Source: Gordoniibacillus kamchatkensis
GTDB lineage: Bacteria > Bacillota > Bacilli > Paenibacillales > NBRC-103111
NCBI RefSeq assembly: GCF_000829455.1
Contig: NZ_JXAK01000022.1
Location: 33,480-97,479 of the forward strand
DNA: 64,000 nucleotides
Direction: 5' to 3'
In this document: positions 28,138 to 36,566 of the stretch, piece by piece
How the letters are laid out: the number at the start of each line of letters is the position of its first letter
Numbering within the stretch: the stretch's first letter is position 1
Made by a program: the position numbers and the translations under genes
Notes under the pieces: generated by a model
Told to the model about the DNA's origin: nothing
The model's input: the letters and a program-made list of their open reading frames with translations, nothing else
Databases searched by the model: none

Positions 28138-28330
28138 ATGGAAAAAGTATCCACCACCATCACCGGAGTGCGCCAAGCGGAGTTGATCGATGTGCCGACT
28201 CCTGTTCGAGATGGCACTTGTGAAAATTCTGGTGATTGCTCCGGGGCGGTACCCGCCCGCCGTGACGGTCATTGGCACATGTACATTTACTGGTAGCAGA
28301 CAGGGATGTCTTACACGACACGGGGCGGGT
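28138..28330 (+). pseudogene. Decayed zinc alcohol dehydrogenase-like N-terminus
   Basis: From ATG 28138 the peptide reads GVRQAELIDVPTPV, the typical beginning of MDR dehydrogenases (xAELxDVPxP). After about 28205 the match continues in another frame as MALVKILVIAP and then GTCTFTGSRQG, where intact proteins read VKILxAPMCTEF. The rest of the gene is missing, because the DUF1796 gene starts at 28338. At least one frameshift, an insertion and a large deletion are needed, so this is a relic. Confidence 0.4.
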
Positions 28331-28337
28331 GGAACGA

Positions 28338-28970
28338 ATGAAGTGGAGCGACTGCGCGGGTACATATAAAGCGTTTGTCAGTTTAGGTTCAACTTGTCAA
28401 ACCGCTTATCAGCTGAAAAGGTTAGGTCTGCGAAAATTTGCCGGACCGTTGGATTGGTTTGTCTCGCCTTCGGTTCCGGATGTAGCCCGGTTGATCCAGA
28501 ACCGTTTTACTAATTTCTTCGAATTGAACAGGCTGCAGCTACTCGGTACGGACCTGGATTGCTACGTCGTCAGAGATGCCGGTTACGGTATCGTTTCTTA
28601 TCACGATTTTCCGCTTAGTTTGCCGGAATACCGCTGGACCGATGCCTACTACCCTTTTAAGCAAAAGATGGATCGGCGTGTAAAAGCGTTTTTATCGATG
28701 GCAGCGGTCAAGCCAATCTGCCTGATCAGAACCCAAACATCTCGTTCGGAAGCGGAGCAACTTCGCGCAGCACTAAATAGCGTCATGCCCGGTAAGTTTC
28801 GGTTAATCATAGTCAACAATGCGGATGTTCATGAAGTGAGACACGAAGACTGGGGGCTAGCCGACGTCTGCTCTGTATCGGTTCCTAAAGGGGCGGATTG
28901 GAAAGGCTCCGATCGGGCGTGGGATGAAATCATGAAAGGTTTTAAGCTGGCTCCAGGACCTAGGTCATAA
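28338..28970 (+). CDS. DUF1796 family putative papain-like cysteine peptidase
   Basis: The product is about 210 aa from ATG 28338, with a weak GGGTGGA site upstream. The N-terminal block FVSLGSTCQTAYQLKRLGLRKFAGPLDWFVS matches the DUF1796 signature (SLGxxCxxAxxLkxlglrxxsgPxDW). In it the Cys, followed later by His (SYHDFPL) and Asn/Asp residues (VNNADVHEV), is thought to form a papain-like site. The molecular role of the family is not established. It is not obviously in an operon, and the upstream DNA is a decayed gene, so this may be a recently assembled accessory locus. Confidence 0.75.
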   Translation: MKWSDCAGTYKAFVSLGSTCQTAYQLKRLGLRKFAGPLDWFVSPSVPDVARLIQNRFTNFFELNRLQLLGTDLDCYVVRDAGYGIVSYHDFPLSLPEYRWTDAYYPFKQKMDRRVKAFLSMAAVKPICLIRTQTSRSEAEQLRAALNSVMPGKFRLIIVNNADVHEVRHEDWGLADVCSVSVPKGADWKGSDRAWDEIMKGFKLAPGPRS

Positions 28971-29062
28971 GGGTGTCGTAAAATGTAGTATACGGTCAGA
29001 ATGTATTCTACTATAATAAGGTTGGTTGTAAGATATAGGCAACTAAGAGAGGAGTGGAGGCA

Positions 29063-31165
29063 TTGAAATACAAAATCCTTACTTTAGTTTTCATAAGCCT
29101 GTTCATGTTGACAGGCTTCATCCAACCCGCAGCGTTCGCGGGAACTTTCAATATCAAGATCGAGGACCCGGCGCTGGAAAAGGCCATACGGGACGAATTG
29201 AAGTTGGATGCCGGCGCGGCGCTTGATTTTACTGCCTTACAGAAGCTGACCTCCCTATATCCGAAGGGGCAGGAAAAGATCAAAAGCCTGAAAGGACTGG
29301 AGATGGCATTTAATCTTCAGAGTTTGTTTTTGCCGAATCAGGAAATTTCGGATGTAAGTCCTCTCGGCGGGTTGTATAAATTAACGTTCCTTGCACTGAA
29401 CCACAACCGCATCCAGAACGCATGCCCGCTCGGTAATCTGTTTCAATTACATAAGCTTGTGATCAGCGATAATCAAATCGAGGATATCAGCTGTTTCTCG
29501 CGACTGACCGGTCTGACCGACCTGCTGGCAAGCAATAATAAAATTCAAAGCATTGCTCCTCTTGCGAAGCTTAAACTTGGCTGGCTGGATGTTGCAAAAA
29601 ACCCTGTTGCCGACCTGGCTCCTGTTGGTTCTATGAAAAAGCTTCATCATATTTTCGTTGATCAAGATACGTTGAACGACCCGTCTAAATTACTGCAGGA
29701 GAAGCTCGGGCAATCAGGCGTAGCGGTGAATCGCGCTTCAGCCGCGTCGGATGGCATATCCGGAATATCGGTTCTCGTGAATAACGATAGGGTTTTGTTC
29801 GACCGGGCTCCAGTGGTGGAGGAAGGAACGACTTTGGTCCAGTTCCGGCCTTTGTTTGAAAAATTGGGGTTCGTCATTCATTGGGATGAAAGTACACGGA
29901 CGATTCAAGCGGAGAAAGACCATGTGCAAATTTCGCTGCAGGTCGATAATCCGAGCGCCAGTTTGAACGGTACTCCGTATACTCTGCCTGTTGCGCCCAA
30001 AGTCGTTGACGGCAATGTGTTTGTGCCGATTCGTTTTGTAGCGGAAGCGTCGAAATACGATGTAACGTGGGAGAGTCAAACAAAGACCATTTATCTTATG
30101 CCCGTACATACGGTTATTAGCCCGGACGGACGATCCAAGTTAACCGTTGGCGGAAAATGGCTAAGCAAAACGCCGCCGTCGTCGACTGCTTTTCAAATTT
30201 ATGTGGAAAATGGAAACAACTCAATCTTATCCATGACGGATTCTAAAGCAAGAATCGGCAAAGCGATGACAATCGAAGATTATGAAGCTGCCGTTAAGAA
30301 GGCGATGGAACCTCAAAACATAGCCGAATATTCCGCAGACCAAACTATGAAAATCAACGGCATGGAGGCCCGGCAATTTTCTTACACGGTTACCGGAAAG
30401 AACGGGGTTAACTTTACGGTAATCCAAACGCTGATTGAAGGCAAGTACAGTTATTTTCGAGTTATCCTATTAACCGGAGACCCGGTATTTTCCGAAGTCA
30501 ATCAGGATTACCAGAACATCGTTCAGACGTTCGAAGAAATAAAAACGGACGACGAGCTGAGCAAGGAAAAGTTCGGGGCGATGAAGCCTGCGGAACGTTT
30601 GCTGGATGCAGCGCATTACTACAGGGGGCTAGGCTTTTTTGACCGCGATAAGGGATTGACGGATCAACAATTTGACGATAAGTTTTTAGGGTTTTACAAA
30701 GGATTTGTAACCAAAGATTGGGATCCGTTTGACTCTTCCGAGTACTATGACGAGTTTGCCGAACTGTATGTATTACAGCAGGACCAAGACCGTGTCTGGC
30801 TAAAGGATACCGAGGCGGATGTCGGCAAAGGAAACGATGTATATGTCGCTACATTGGAGAAATGGAGCTGGATATCCCGCGGAGCCTTCCAACCGACCGA
30901 TATTACGGAAACATGGGGCTCCGAAGAGGGACCGGTCACTGTCAGCTTTACGCTGAACGGCCAAAAGAAAGTGCTGCATCCCCAATATATGAATGATTTT
31001 ATAGATACGGGAATTTTGGCGGAGATCAATGAGATGATTAAAGAAAGCGGATACCAGTTCGAAGCCGTGGAAATCGACCAGCAAGTTTTTGTAACGGTAT
31101 TGACGGCCGAAGAGAAGTCCAAGATCCGAAAAGACCGTTATCTTCCATTTGTCTCCTATAATTAA
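29063..31165 (+). CDS. Secreted leucine-rich-repeat protein with stalk (copper amine oxidase N-terminal) domain
   Basis: The product is about 700 aa. TTG 29063 is preceded by AGAGGAG and GGAGG; GTG 29054 is an alternative. A Sec signal peptide covers the first 30 residues (LVFISLFMLTGFIQPAAFAG). Residues about 60-210 are internalin-type leucine-rich repeats (LEMAFNLQSLFLPNQEISDVSPLGG, LHKLVISDNQIEDIS). Residues about 235-350 are a stalk domain (INVLVN-like ISVLVNNDRVLFD, PYTLPVAPKVVDGNVFVPIRFVAEA, YDVTWESQTKTIYL), common on Paenibacillaceae cell surfaces. The C-terminal 350 residues include a PsbP-like part and are otherwise unrecognised. It probably functions outside the cell as a binding protein. 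An AT-rich stretch with TATAAT (29012-29017) lies upstream. Confidence 0.75.
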   Translation: MKYKILTLVFISLFMLTGFIQPAAFAGTFNIKIEDPALEKAIRDELKLDAGAALDFTALQKLTSLYPKGQEKIKSLKGLEMAFNLQSLFLPNQEISDVSPLGGLYKLTFLALNHNRIQNACPLGNLFQLHKLVISDNQIEDISCFSRLTGLTDLLASNNKIQSIAPLAKLKLGWLDVAKNPVADLAPVGSMKKLHHIFVDQDTLNDPSKLLQEKLGQSGVAVNRASAASDGISGISVLVNNDRVLFDRAPVVEEGTTLVQFRPLFEKLGFVIHWDESTRTIQAEKDHVQISLQVDNPSASLNGTPYTLPVAPKVVDGNVFVPIRFVAEASKYDVTWESQTKTIYLMPVHTVISPDGRSKLTVGGKWLSKTPPSSTAFQIYVENGNNSILSMTDSKARIGKAMTIEDYEAAVKKAMEPQNIAEYSADQTMKINGMEARQFSYTVTGKNGVNFTVIQTLIEGKYSYFRVILLTGDPVFSEVNQDYQNIVQTFEEIKTDDELSKEKFGAMKPAERLLDAAHYYRGLGFFDRDKGLTDQQFDDKFLGFYKGFVTKDWDPFDSSEYYDEFAELYVLQQDQDRVWLKDTEADVGKGNDVYVATLEKWSWISRGAFQPTDITETWGSEEGPVTVSFTLNGQKKVLHPQYMNDFIDTGILAEINEMIKESGYQFEAVEIDQQVFVTVLTAEEKSKIRKDRYLPFVSYN

Positions 31166-31171
31166 AGATGA

Positions 31172-31203
31172 GGCCATTCTTCCGTCGGGAGGAATGGCCG
31201 TTC
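31172..31203 (+). terminator. Hairpin after the LRR gene
   Basis: GGCCATTCTTCC (31172-31183) pairs with GGAGGAATGGCC (31188-31199), 11 of 12 positions, around GTCG. The T-rich tail is weak, so termination is likely but partial. Confidence 0.5.
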
Positions 31204-31341
31204 TCTCATTTCGATACGATGCTGACTGTTTTTCTCCATCTGGATGGGATTTCCTGCCGGGGTGGAGCAGAGCATATTTCCGGCATAATAGGCATAGCGA
31301 AAAGAGAATGAGCATGAACATGAACCAAGGAAGTGACACAG

Positions 31342-31914
31342 ATGAACAACGTCGCAAATGAAAAAATCGTCTATGTAGATCCGAGAGTCCCGCTGCGTGA
31401 AAAACCTCGATATAACGTGAGGCCGTGGCATAGATACTGGGCGAGAATGATTGATGTGTTTGTTTTCTCGCTTATTCTTGATCTTGCGTTATTTTTCGCA
31501 ATTGATCTCTTAAGTCTGAGCAGAGCCGAGAGCATCGGGCTCGGTATATGCTTCTTACTGGTGTGGGTGCCTGTTGAGGCAATACTGCTATCGACTGCAG
31601 GATCTACGCTCGGAAAGTGGTTGTTTAACATCCGGGTCAGAGACCTGAACGGAGATAAATTGAGTTTGCGGGCGGCTCTGAAGCGCGGGTTCAAAGTTTT
31701 TTTACGCGGTATGGGCGGAGGTATTCCGCTAGTGTCATTTTTTTGTATGCTCAGCGCCCATAGCAGACTAGTTGACCAGGGCGCAACAAGTTGGGATCAA
31801 GGTGATCTGAAGATTGAACATATTCCGCTTGGACTATTTAAAAAACTGATTTGCATAGCGGCGGTTATCGGGTATTTATATCTTAGATTCATTGAAAAAA
31901 TACATTTATTCTAG
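31342..31914 (+). CDS. RDD family membrane protein
   Basis: The product is about 190 aa from ATG 31342, with AAGGAAGTG upstream; GTG 31333 is an alternative. The defining pattern is present: RPWHRYWARMIDVFVFSL (R..AR.ID), a second helix near ICFLLVWVPVEAILLS, and STLGKWLFNIRVRDLNGDKLSL (GxTLGKxLxxIRV). Three or four transmembrane segments are predicted. RDD proteins are proposed to be ion or small-molecule transporters, but most lack a defined role. It follows the LRR protein by 176 bp and may or may not be cotranscribed with it. Confidence 0.8.
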   Translation: MNNVANEKIVYVDPRVPLREKPRYNVRPWHRYWARMIDVFVFSLILDLALFFAIDLLSLSRAESIGLGICFLLVWVPVEAILLSTAGSTLGKWLFNIRVRDLNGDKLSLRAALKRGFKVFLRGMGGGIPLVSFFCMLSAHSRLVDQGATSWDQGDLKIEHIPLGLFKKLICIAAVIGYLYLRFIEKIHLF

Positions 31915-31955
31915 CCGGAGACGCGCAACAGCAGACGGCAGGGGAATGGGAGATT

Positions 31956-32138
31956 ATGAATTTCGATAAGATCGACAAGCTAAAAATAGAGCTAGACTCG
32001 CTTAGACCTCTCCCGTCGGCTGCTGTCAGCATTGTATCGGGAAGAAGCGGCACTGAGCTTGCTTCAAAGGATTACATTACCAGGACTGAGATTGCGGTTA
32101 TGATTCAAAGATTATTACAAAAATCCGGTCTGATTTAA
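31956..32138 (+). pseudogene. Chimeric 60-residue ORF: Fic-type N-terminus joined to an SLH-type tail
   Basis: ATG 31956 has AGGGGAATGGGAG upstream, so the frame could be translated. Its first residues (FDKIDKLKIELDSLRPLPSAAV) resemble the N-terminus of Fic-family proteins, while the end (YITRTEIAVMIQRLLQK) resembles the last helix of an S-layer homology domain. No Fic core or complete SLH domain is present. It looks like an internal-deletion junction between two unrelated genes, but a genuine small protein cannot be excluded. A strong terminator follows 14 bp after the stop. Confidence 0.4.
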
Positions 32139-32151
32139 GTAGAGAGCGTAT

Positions 32152-32200
32152 GACAAAACAAAGATCCGCAGACGCCAAGTTTGCGGATCTTTGTTTTGTC
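32152..32200. terminator. Strong bidirectional terminator
   Basis: A stem of about 19 bp (32152-32170 with 32182-32200) has GC pairs near the loop and AAAACAAA/TTTGTTTT at the base. It serves the upstream plus-strand genes and the convergent sulfatase gene. Confidence 0.9.
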
Positions 32201-32228
32201 GAAACAGGCTGCGTTGTTTAGAATTTGT

Positions 32229-33830
32229 TTATCGACGAGCGCTATGATGATTTTTTTTGTTCATGATCAGGTTGGCAGGTCTGCATTTATTTACGCGTGA
32301 TGAATACGAGGCATAGGCATCGGTTCTTTCCCAAGCTCGGCCCAAACGTATTTGAGCAGAAGCTCGGTTTTCAGATTCGCGTATTCCCGGTTCGTCCCAC
32401 AGGTTGTGAAGCTCGCCGGGATCGTCATGCAGGTCGAAGATTTCACCGTAGGTTTGGTTATAGTACACGGTGATCTTGTACCGGTCATCCACATACGTTT
32501 TCTGATTGATCGTCGTCGGCTCGTGCCTGAATTCGCAGATGGCGTGCTTCCTGATTCGGTTCTTGACGCCTTGCCACACCTCCTTCTGGTCCACTCCCGT
32601 CATGGCGTACGGAATCGGAATGCCGCAGAAGGAAAGGAAGGTGGGGGCGAGATCGACCAAGGATTGGATGGCGTTCGACCGCTTCCCCGCCGGCACGATG
32701 CCGGGATATTTGACGATAAAGGGGAGCTTGATCAAATCCTCGTAATGAAATCCTCCTTTGGCCTGCAGTCCGTGCTGTCCGAAGAAATGGCCGTGGTCCG
32801 TCGTAAAGACGACGATCGTATTTTCGGCCAACCCCAGCTCATCCAGCTTATCCAGGATTTTGCCGATATATTTGTCCATCATGCTGATCATGCCGTAGTA
32901 AACGGCGACCAGCTTCTTTTTGTCATAGTCCGTCAAGCGGAATTTCGTGCCGTATTCGTAAAATTGATGGGAGCGGTAGCCGTGGATCCCGTACCCGGTT
33001 TCCATCAGGTTCGAGAAATCGGGGTTCTCCTGTTGCGTCAAGCCAAAATGGGGCGGATTCCGGTCATGCTCTCCTTCAGTGACGGAAGGAATCGTAAGCT
33101 TGTCCGGATCGTACATCGTATCCCAAGGCTCCGGTACCAAATATTCCGGATGAGGATCGAAGAAGCTGGACCACAGGAAGAAGCTTTCATCCGAGCTTTT
33201 ATATTGCTCCAGAAGGGCATTCGTCCGCTCCGCAATCCAAGTGTTGTAGTGGTATTTTTCCGGAATCGGCCATTTGTACGTGATCGATGGATCCATCGTA
33301 CCTGTCGGCGGCAGGAAGTAGTCCCGCCAGTTCGAGCAGCCCTTTTCTTCCATCCATAGCGCATAATGCTGCCCGACATGCGCTTCGTTCGTATGGTTGC
33401 GCGCCAGCTCGACGTGATCGAATCCGTAAAACGGGCAGTTGAACTGCTTCCAATACTCCAAATCCTGAAGAACCGGATACGCTTCTACCGATGGGAACTC
33501 CTCCGTCGTTTTCAGAGGCTGAAAATGCGCCTTCCCGATGAGCGCGGTCCGATACCCCGCATCCATGAAATCCTCCCCTACGGTATGGCGGTCCTCGAGC
33601 AGCTTCGTCCCCAAGGTCCATGCGCCATGCTGGCTCGGATACATGCCGGTGATGATGGAGGCTCTGCTGGGAGTGCAGGTAGGATTCGGACAATAGGCCC
33701 GTTCGAAGGTGGTCCCCTCGCGGACGAGGCGGTCTAAATTCGGCGTGGAAATTTCCGGATTGAATGCGCCGATGGTGTTCCAATGCTGTTGATCGCTGGT
33801 AACTAACAAAATGTTAGGTTTCTTGGCCAA
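32229..33830 (-). CDS. Sulfatase (type I, Cys-type formylglycine site)
   Basis: The product is about 533 aa on the minus strand. The TTG at 33830 is preceded by AGGAGGCG at the proper distance; the in-frame ATG further upstream (33887) has no such site. N-terminal metal motif KPNILLVTSDQQHWNTIG is typical of arylsulfatases. The formylglycine motif is CTPSRASIITG (C-x-P-S-R), and the distal metal site is VFTTDHGHFFGQHGL. There is no signal peptide, so it works on intracellular or imported sulfate or phosphonate esters. It is divergent from a second sulfatase with a transporter. Confidence 0.9.
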   Translation of the reverse strand: MAKKPNILLVTSDQQHWNTIGAFNPEISTPNLDRLVREGTTFERAYCPNPTCTPSRASIITGMYPSQHGAWTLGTKLLEDRHTVGEDFMDAGYRTALIGKAHFQPLKTTEEFPSVEAYPVLQDLEYWKQFNCPFYGFDHVELARNHTNEAHVGQHYALWMEEKGCSNWRDYFLPPTGTMDPSITYKWPIPEKYHYNTWIAERTNALLEQYKSSDESFFLWSSFFDPHPEYLVPEPWDTMYDPDKLTIPSVTEGEHDRNPPHFGLTQQENPDFSNLMETGYGIHGYRSHQFYEYGTKFRLTDYDKKKLVAVYYGMISMMDKYIGKILDKLDELGLAENTIVVFTTDHGHFFGQHGLQAKGGFHYEDLIKLPFIVKYPGIVPAGKRSNAIQSLVDLAPTFLSFCGIPIPYAMTGVDQKEVWQGVKNRIRKHAICEFRHEPTTINQKTYVDDRYKITVYYNQTYGEIFDLHDDPGELHNLWDEPGIRESENRASAQIRLGRAWERTDAYASYSSRVNKCRPANLIMNKKNHHSARR

Positions 33831-33891
33831 ATTGAATCGCCTCCTGCCATGATAATATGGGGTCAAGAAGTATATTAGAGTTGTCATTTTG

Positions 33892-33987
33892 TTAGATTAG
33901 GAGGAGAGCCGTGATACAGGAATACTGTCTCTCGGTTACCCGAACTTTTACGCGTTTACCAGAGCGTTCCAGAGCTACTATAAGCAT
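33892..33987 (-). CDS. Possible 31-residue small ORF upstream of the sulfatase
   Basis: ATG 33987 on the minus strand is preceded by an excellent AAAGGAGGG site, and the frame ends 61 bp before the sulfatase start. The peptide MLIVALERSGKRVKVRVTE matches no family I know. It could be a leader peptide, a gene remnant or a chance frame. Confidence 0.2.
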   Translation of the reverse strand: MLIVALERSGKRVKVRVTERQYSCITALLLI

Positions 33988-34153
33988 TCCCTCCTTTCCA
34001 TACGAAAAACCGCCTTTAAAATCGGGGTTCCCGCCTAAGAGGGGGAAGTGGATGAGGGGATCCGATTTCAACGAAGCCGGAGAGCCCATGTCCAAATCAG
34101 CAGTTGCGCACAGTAGCGAGCATTTTGTCAAAAAAGTACTAAAAAACTTCAAA

Positions 34154-34236
34154 CTTATTCAGCTGCATGAACGGCGCTATAATGAAAACGTAATCAGAAA
34201 ACGTTATCAGAAAACGGAAAACGCTGTCAGAAAGCG
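34154..34236 (+). promoter_or_regulatory. Promoter with three downstream direct repeats (cre-like operators) for the sulfatase-transporter operon
   Basis: TTATTC (34154-34159) and TATAAT (34177-34182) are 17 bp apart. Just after the expected start site are three repeats of ACGNNNTCAGAAAR starting at 34187, 34201 and 34221. The 14-mers at 34182-34195 and 34216-34229 each differ from the catabolite-response consensus (TGWNANCGNTNWCA) at one position. A repressor bound here would block the sulfatase operon. Confidence 0.5.
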
Positions 34237-34264
34237 CAACCATGGTTTGGGAGGTTTTTTCCAA

Positions 34265-35722
34265 ATGAGAATTATTTATTTCGATATCGATTCGCTGCGG
34301 CCGGACCATATGAGCTGCTACGGATACGAAAGAAAAACGACACCGAATATCGACCGAATCGCCGCTGAAGGAGTGCGGTTTGAATCGTGCTATACCGCTT
34401 CGTCACCTTGCGTGCCTTCGCGTGCCAGCTTCATGTCCGGCCGTTTCGGCGTCAATCATGGCGCGCTGACCCACTGGGGCCCCGGCTGTGAATTCGATTA
34501 TCCGGATGGAGACGGACACAGCGAAACAGTTCCGTTCTTCACCAGATATTTGCGCAACGCAGGCTATCGGACGGTTACGTTCTCTTCGTTCGGAGACCGG
34601 CACCATGCTTGGTGGTACTTTGCCGGCTGGAACGAAGTGCACACGCATTCGCTTAAGGAAGGCAACGAGAATGCGGACGAAGTGAACGCCGCGATCATCC
34701 CGTGGCTGCGTGCCCACGGCAAAGAGGACAACTATTTCCTCCACATCCAGTACTGGGATCCGCACACGATGTACACGTATCCGCAAGAGTACGCGGACCA
34801 GTGGAAGGATTCTCCGGTCAAAGCGTTCCCCGATGAGGAGACGATTCAGAAGCATCGGCAAGCAAGCTTCCCACGTTCAGCAACTTTCCTGCACACGGCA
34901 AGCAAGCTTCCGGGAACGATGCCGGAGCAGATCCGCAGCCGCGACGATGTCGCTCATCTGATCAACGGCTATGACGGCGGCATCAACTATATGGACAAGG
35001 CAATCGGCGAGATCCTTCAAACGCTGGAGGAGCTCGGCATTCATGATGACGTCTGCTTCGTCATCAGCGCGGACCACGCCGAATCGCTCGGCGAGCACGG
35101 GGTCTACATGGAGCATGGCAACGCGACGGAATCCGTGCATCACATTCCGCTTATCATTAAGGCGCCGGATATTACGAAACCGGGCCAAGTGGTGGAAGGC
35201 TTCGTTTACAATGTCGACGTCATCGCCACGATTACGGATATGGTCGGTCTTCCGGTTCCATCCGGGTGGGACGGGAAATCGTTCTTGCCGGCGCTGCGAT
35301 CGGAACAGTGGGAAGGCCGCGAATATCTCGTCATGGATCACGCCTTGTATGTATGCCAACGCGCGGTTCGCGACAGCAAATGGTATTTCGTCCGCACGTA
35401 CCATACCGGACTGTACGATTTTCCACAAGTTTCGTTGTTCGACATGGAGAATGATCCGTATCAAACGAACAATGTGGCGGATCAATATCCGGAAGTCGTC
35501 AAAGAAATGGATCACCGCCTGATTGAATGGATGCAGCAGCACGTTTACAAAGCCGGGCACAAAATCGATCCGCTGCAAAAGGTCATTGAAACCGGCCCTT
35601 GGAAATACGTCACCGTCGAGGGTTGGGTGCAGCGGCTGCGGCGGGACGGCTGGCACGATGCGGCGAACAGGCTGGAAGCCAAGTACGGCGGCTCCGGTGT
35701 AAAATCGGCGTACGGCGTGTAA
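34265..35722 (+). CDS. Sulfatase (type I, Cys-type formylglycine site)
   Basis: The product is about 485 aa from ATG 34265, with TGGGAGGT about 10 bp upstream. The frame is open further up to GTG 33911, but that part shows no homology. Metal and active-site motifs are MRIIYFDIDSLRPDHMSCYGY, the formylglycine segment CVPSRASFMSGR and VISADHAESLGEHGVYMEHG. There is no signal peptide, so a cytoplasmic location is inferred. The following three genes encode an SsuBC/TauBC-type importer with its binding protein, so the enzyme probably releases sulfate from an imported organosulfur compound. Confidence 0.92.
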   Translation: MRIIYFDIDSLRPDHMSCYGYERKTTPNIDRIAAEGVRFESCYTASSPCVPSRASFMSGRFGVNHGALTHWGPGCEFDYPDGDGHSETVPFFTRYLRNAGYRTVTFSSFGDRHHAWWYFAGWNEVHTHSLKEGNENADEVNAAIIPWLRAHGKEDNYFLHIQYWDPHTMYTYPQEYADQWKDSPVKAFPDEETIQKHRQASFPRSATFLHTASKLPGTMPEQIRSRDDVAHLINGYDGGINYMDKAIGEILQTLEELGIHDDVCFVISADHAESLGEHGVYMEHGNATESVHHIPLIIKAPDITKPGQVVEGFVYNVDVIATITDMVGLPVPSGWDGKSFLPALRSEQWEGREYLVMDHALYVCQRAVRDSKWYFVRTYHTGLYDFPQVSLFDMENDPYQTNNVADQYPEVVKEMDHRLIEWMQQHVYKAGHKIDPLQKVIETGPWKYVTVEGWVQRLRRDGWHDAANRLEAKYGGSGVKSAYGV

Positions 35723-35750
35723 GGCGAATGAACAGGAAGGAGCGGTTCCC

Positions 35751-36566
35751 ATGGCTGAAATGGCTGTAACGAAGCCGAAAAAGAAAGCAGTTCAAACATC
35801 CGCATGGAAACGAATCCATCCTAATGTGATGGTACTCATTTCTCTCATCGTCGGAGTCGTGTTCTGGGCGCTCATTTCGCTCATACCGACGGTAGGTAAT
35901 ATTGTCTCCAATCCATGGACGATTATGAAGACGTTCGTGGACGAACTGACCAGCGGCCGGCTCGGGGCCAATATTTTCGCAAGTATTTTCCGGGTGCTGA
36001 GCGGGTTTTTGCTCGGTCTTGTCGTCGCGATTCCGGTCGCTTTCTTGATGGCCTGGTATCGTCCGGTGCGCGGGCTCATCGAGCCGTGGATCCAGTTTTT
36101 CCGGACAGTTCCTCCGATCGCGCTGATCCCGCTCGTCATTGTGGCGTTCGGCGTCGGCGAAGGCGCCAAAATTTCGGTCATTTTCGTAGCGACATTCCTG
36201 GTGATGGTCATCTCCATTTATCAGGGCGTGCGCAATGTGGACCCGACCTTGATCAAGGCGGCGCGGGTGCTTGGCGCAACGGATAAAGATATTTTCCTGG
36301 AAGTCGTCGTTCCCGCTGCGTTCCCGTACATTTTGGTCGGCGTTCGCCTCGGTCTCGCCAGCGCTTGGACGACACTTGTCGCGGCGGAGCTGACGGGAGC
36401 TTCGAAGGGTCTCGGCAACATGATCATGGAAGCAGGGCTGTACTTCCGGATGGACATCATCATTCTCGGCATCATCATTATCGGCATTATCGGTTTTGCC
36501 ATGGATAAAGGCGTACTTTACTTGGAACGGAGGCTGACAGGATGGCAGGAACTGCGCAAATCTTAA
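35751..36566 (+). CDS. ABC transporter permease (SsuC/TauC family)
   Basis: The product is 271 aa from ATG 35751, with GGAAGGAG upstream. It has six transmembrane helices and the SsuC/TauC/NrtB motifs FRVLSGFLLGLVVAIPV, QFFRTVPPIALIPLVI and the EAA loop DPTLIKAARVLGATDKDIFLEVVVPAAFPYI. This family imports sulfonates, taurine, nitrate or pyrimidine precursors. It overlaps the following ATPase gene by 25 bp. Between two sulfatases, a sulfate-ester or sulfonate substrate is most likely (inference). Confidence 0.9.
   Translation: MAEMAVTKPKKKAVQTSAWKRIHPNVMVLISLIVGVVFWALISLIPTVGNIVSNPWTIMKTFVDELTSGRLGANIFASIFRVLSGFLLGLVVAIPVAFLMAWYRPVRGLIEPWIQFFRTVPPIALIPLVIVAFGVGEGAKISVIFVATFLVMVISIYQGVRNVDPTLIKAARVLGATDKDIFLEVVVPAAFPYILVGVRLGLASAWTTLVAAELTGASKGLGNMIMEAGLYFRMDIIILGIIIIGIIGFAMDKGVLYLERRLTGWQELRKS

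Noticed and set aside
33911..34264. In-frame open extension (GTG 33911 behind AGGAGGAG) upstream of the second sulfatase
   Set aside because: The added 118 residues show no sulfatase or signal-peptide features and run through the promoter and operator-like repeats. The sulfatase N-terminal metal motif begins exactly at ATG 34265, which has its own ribosome binding site.
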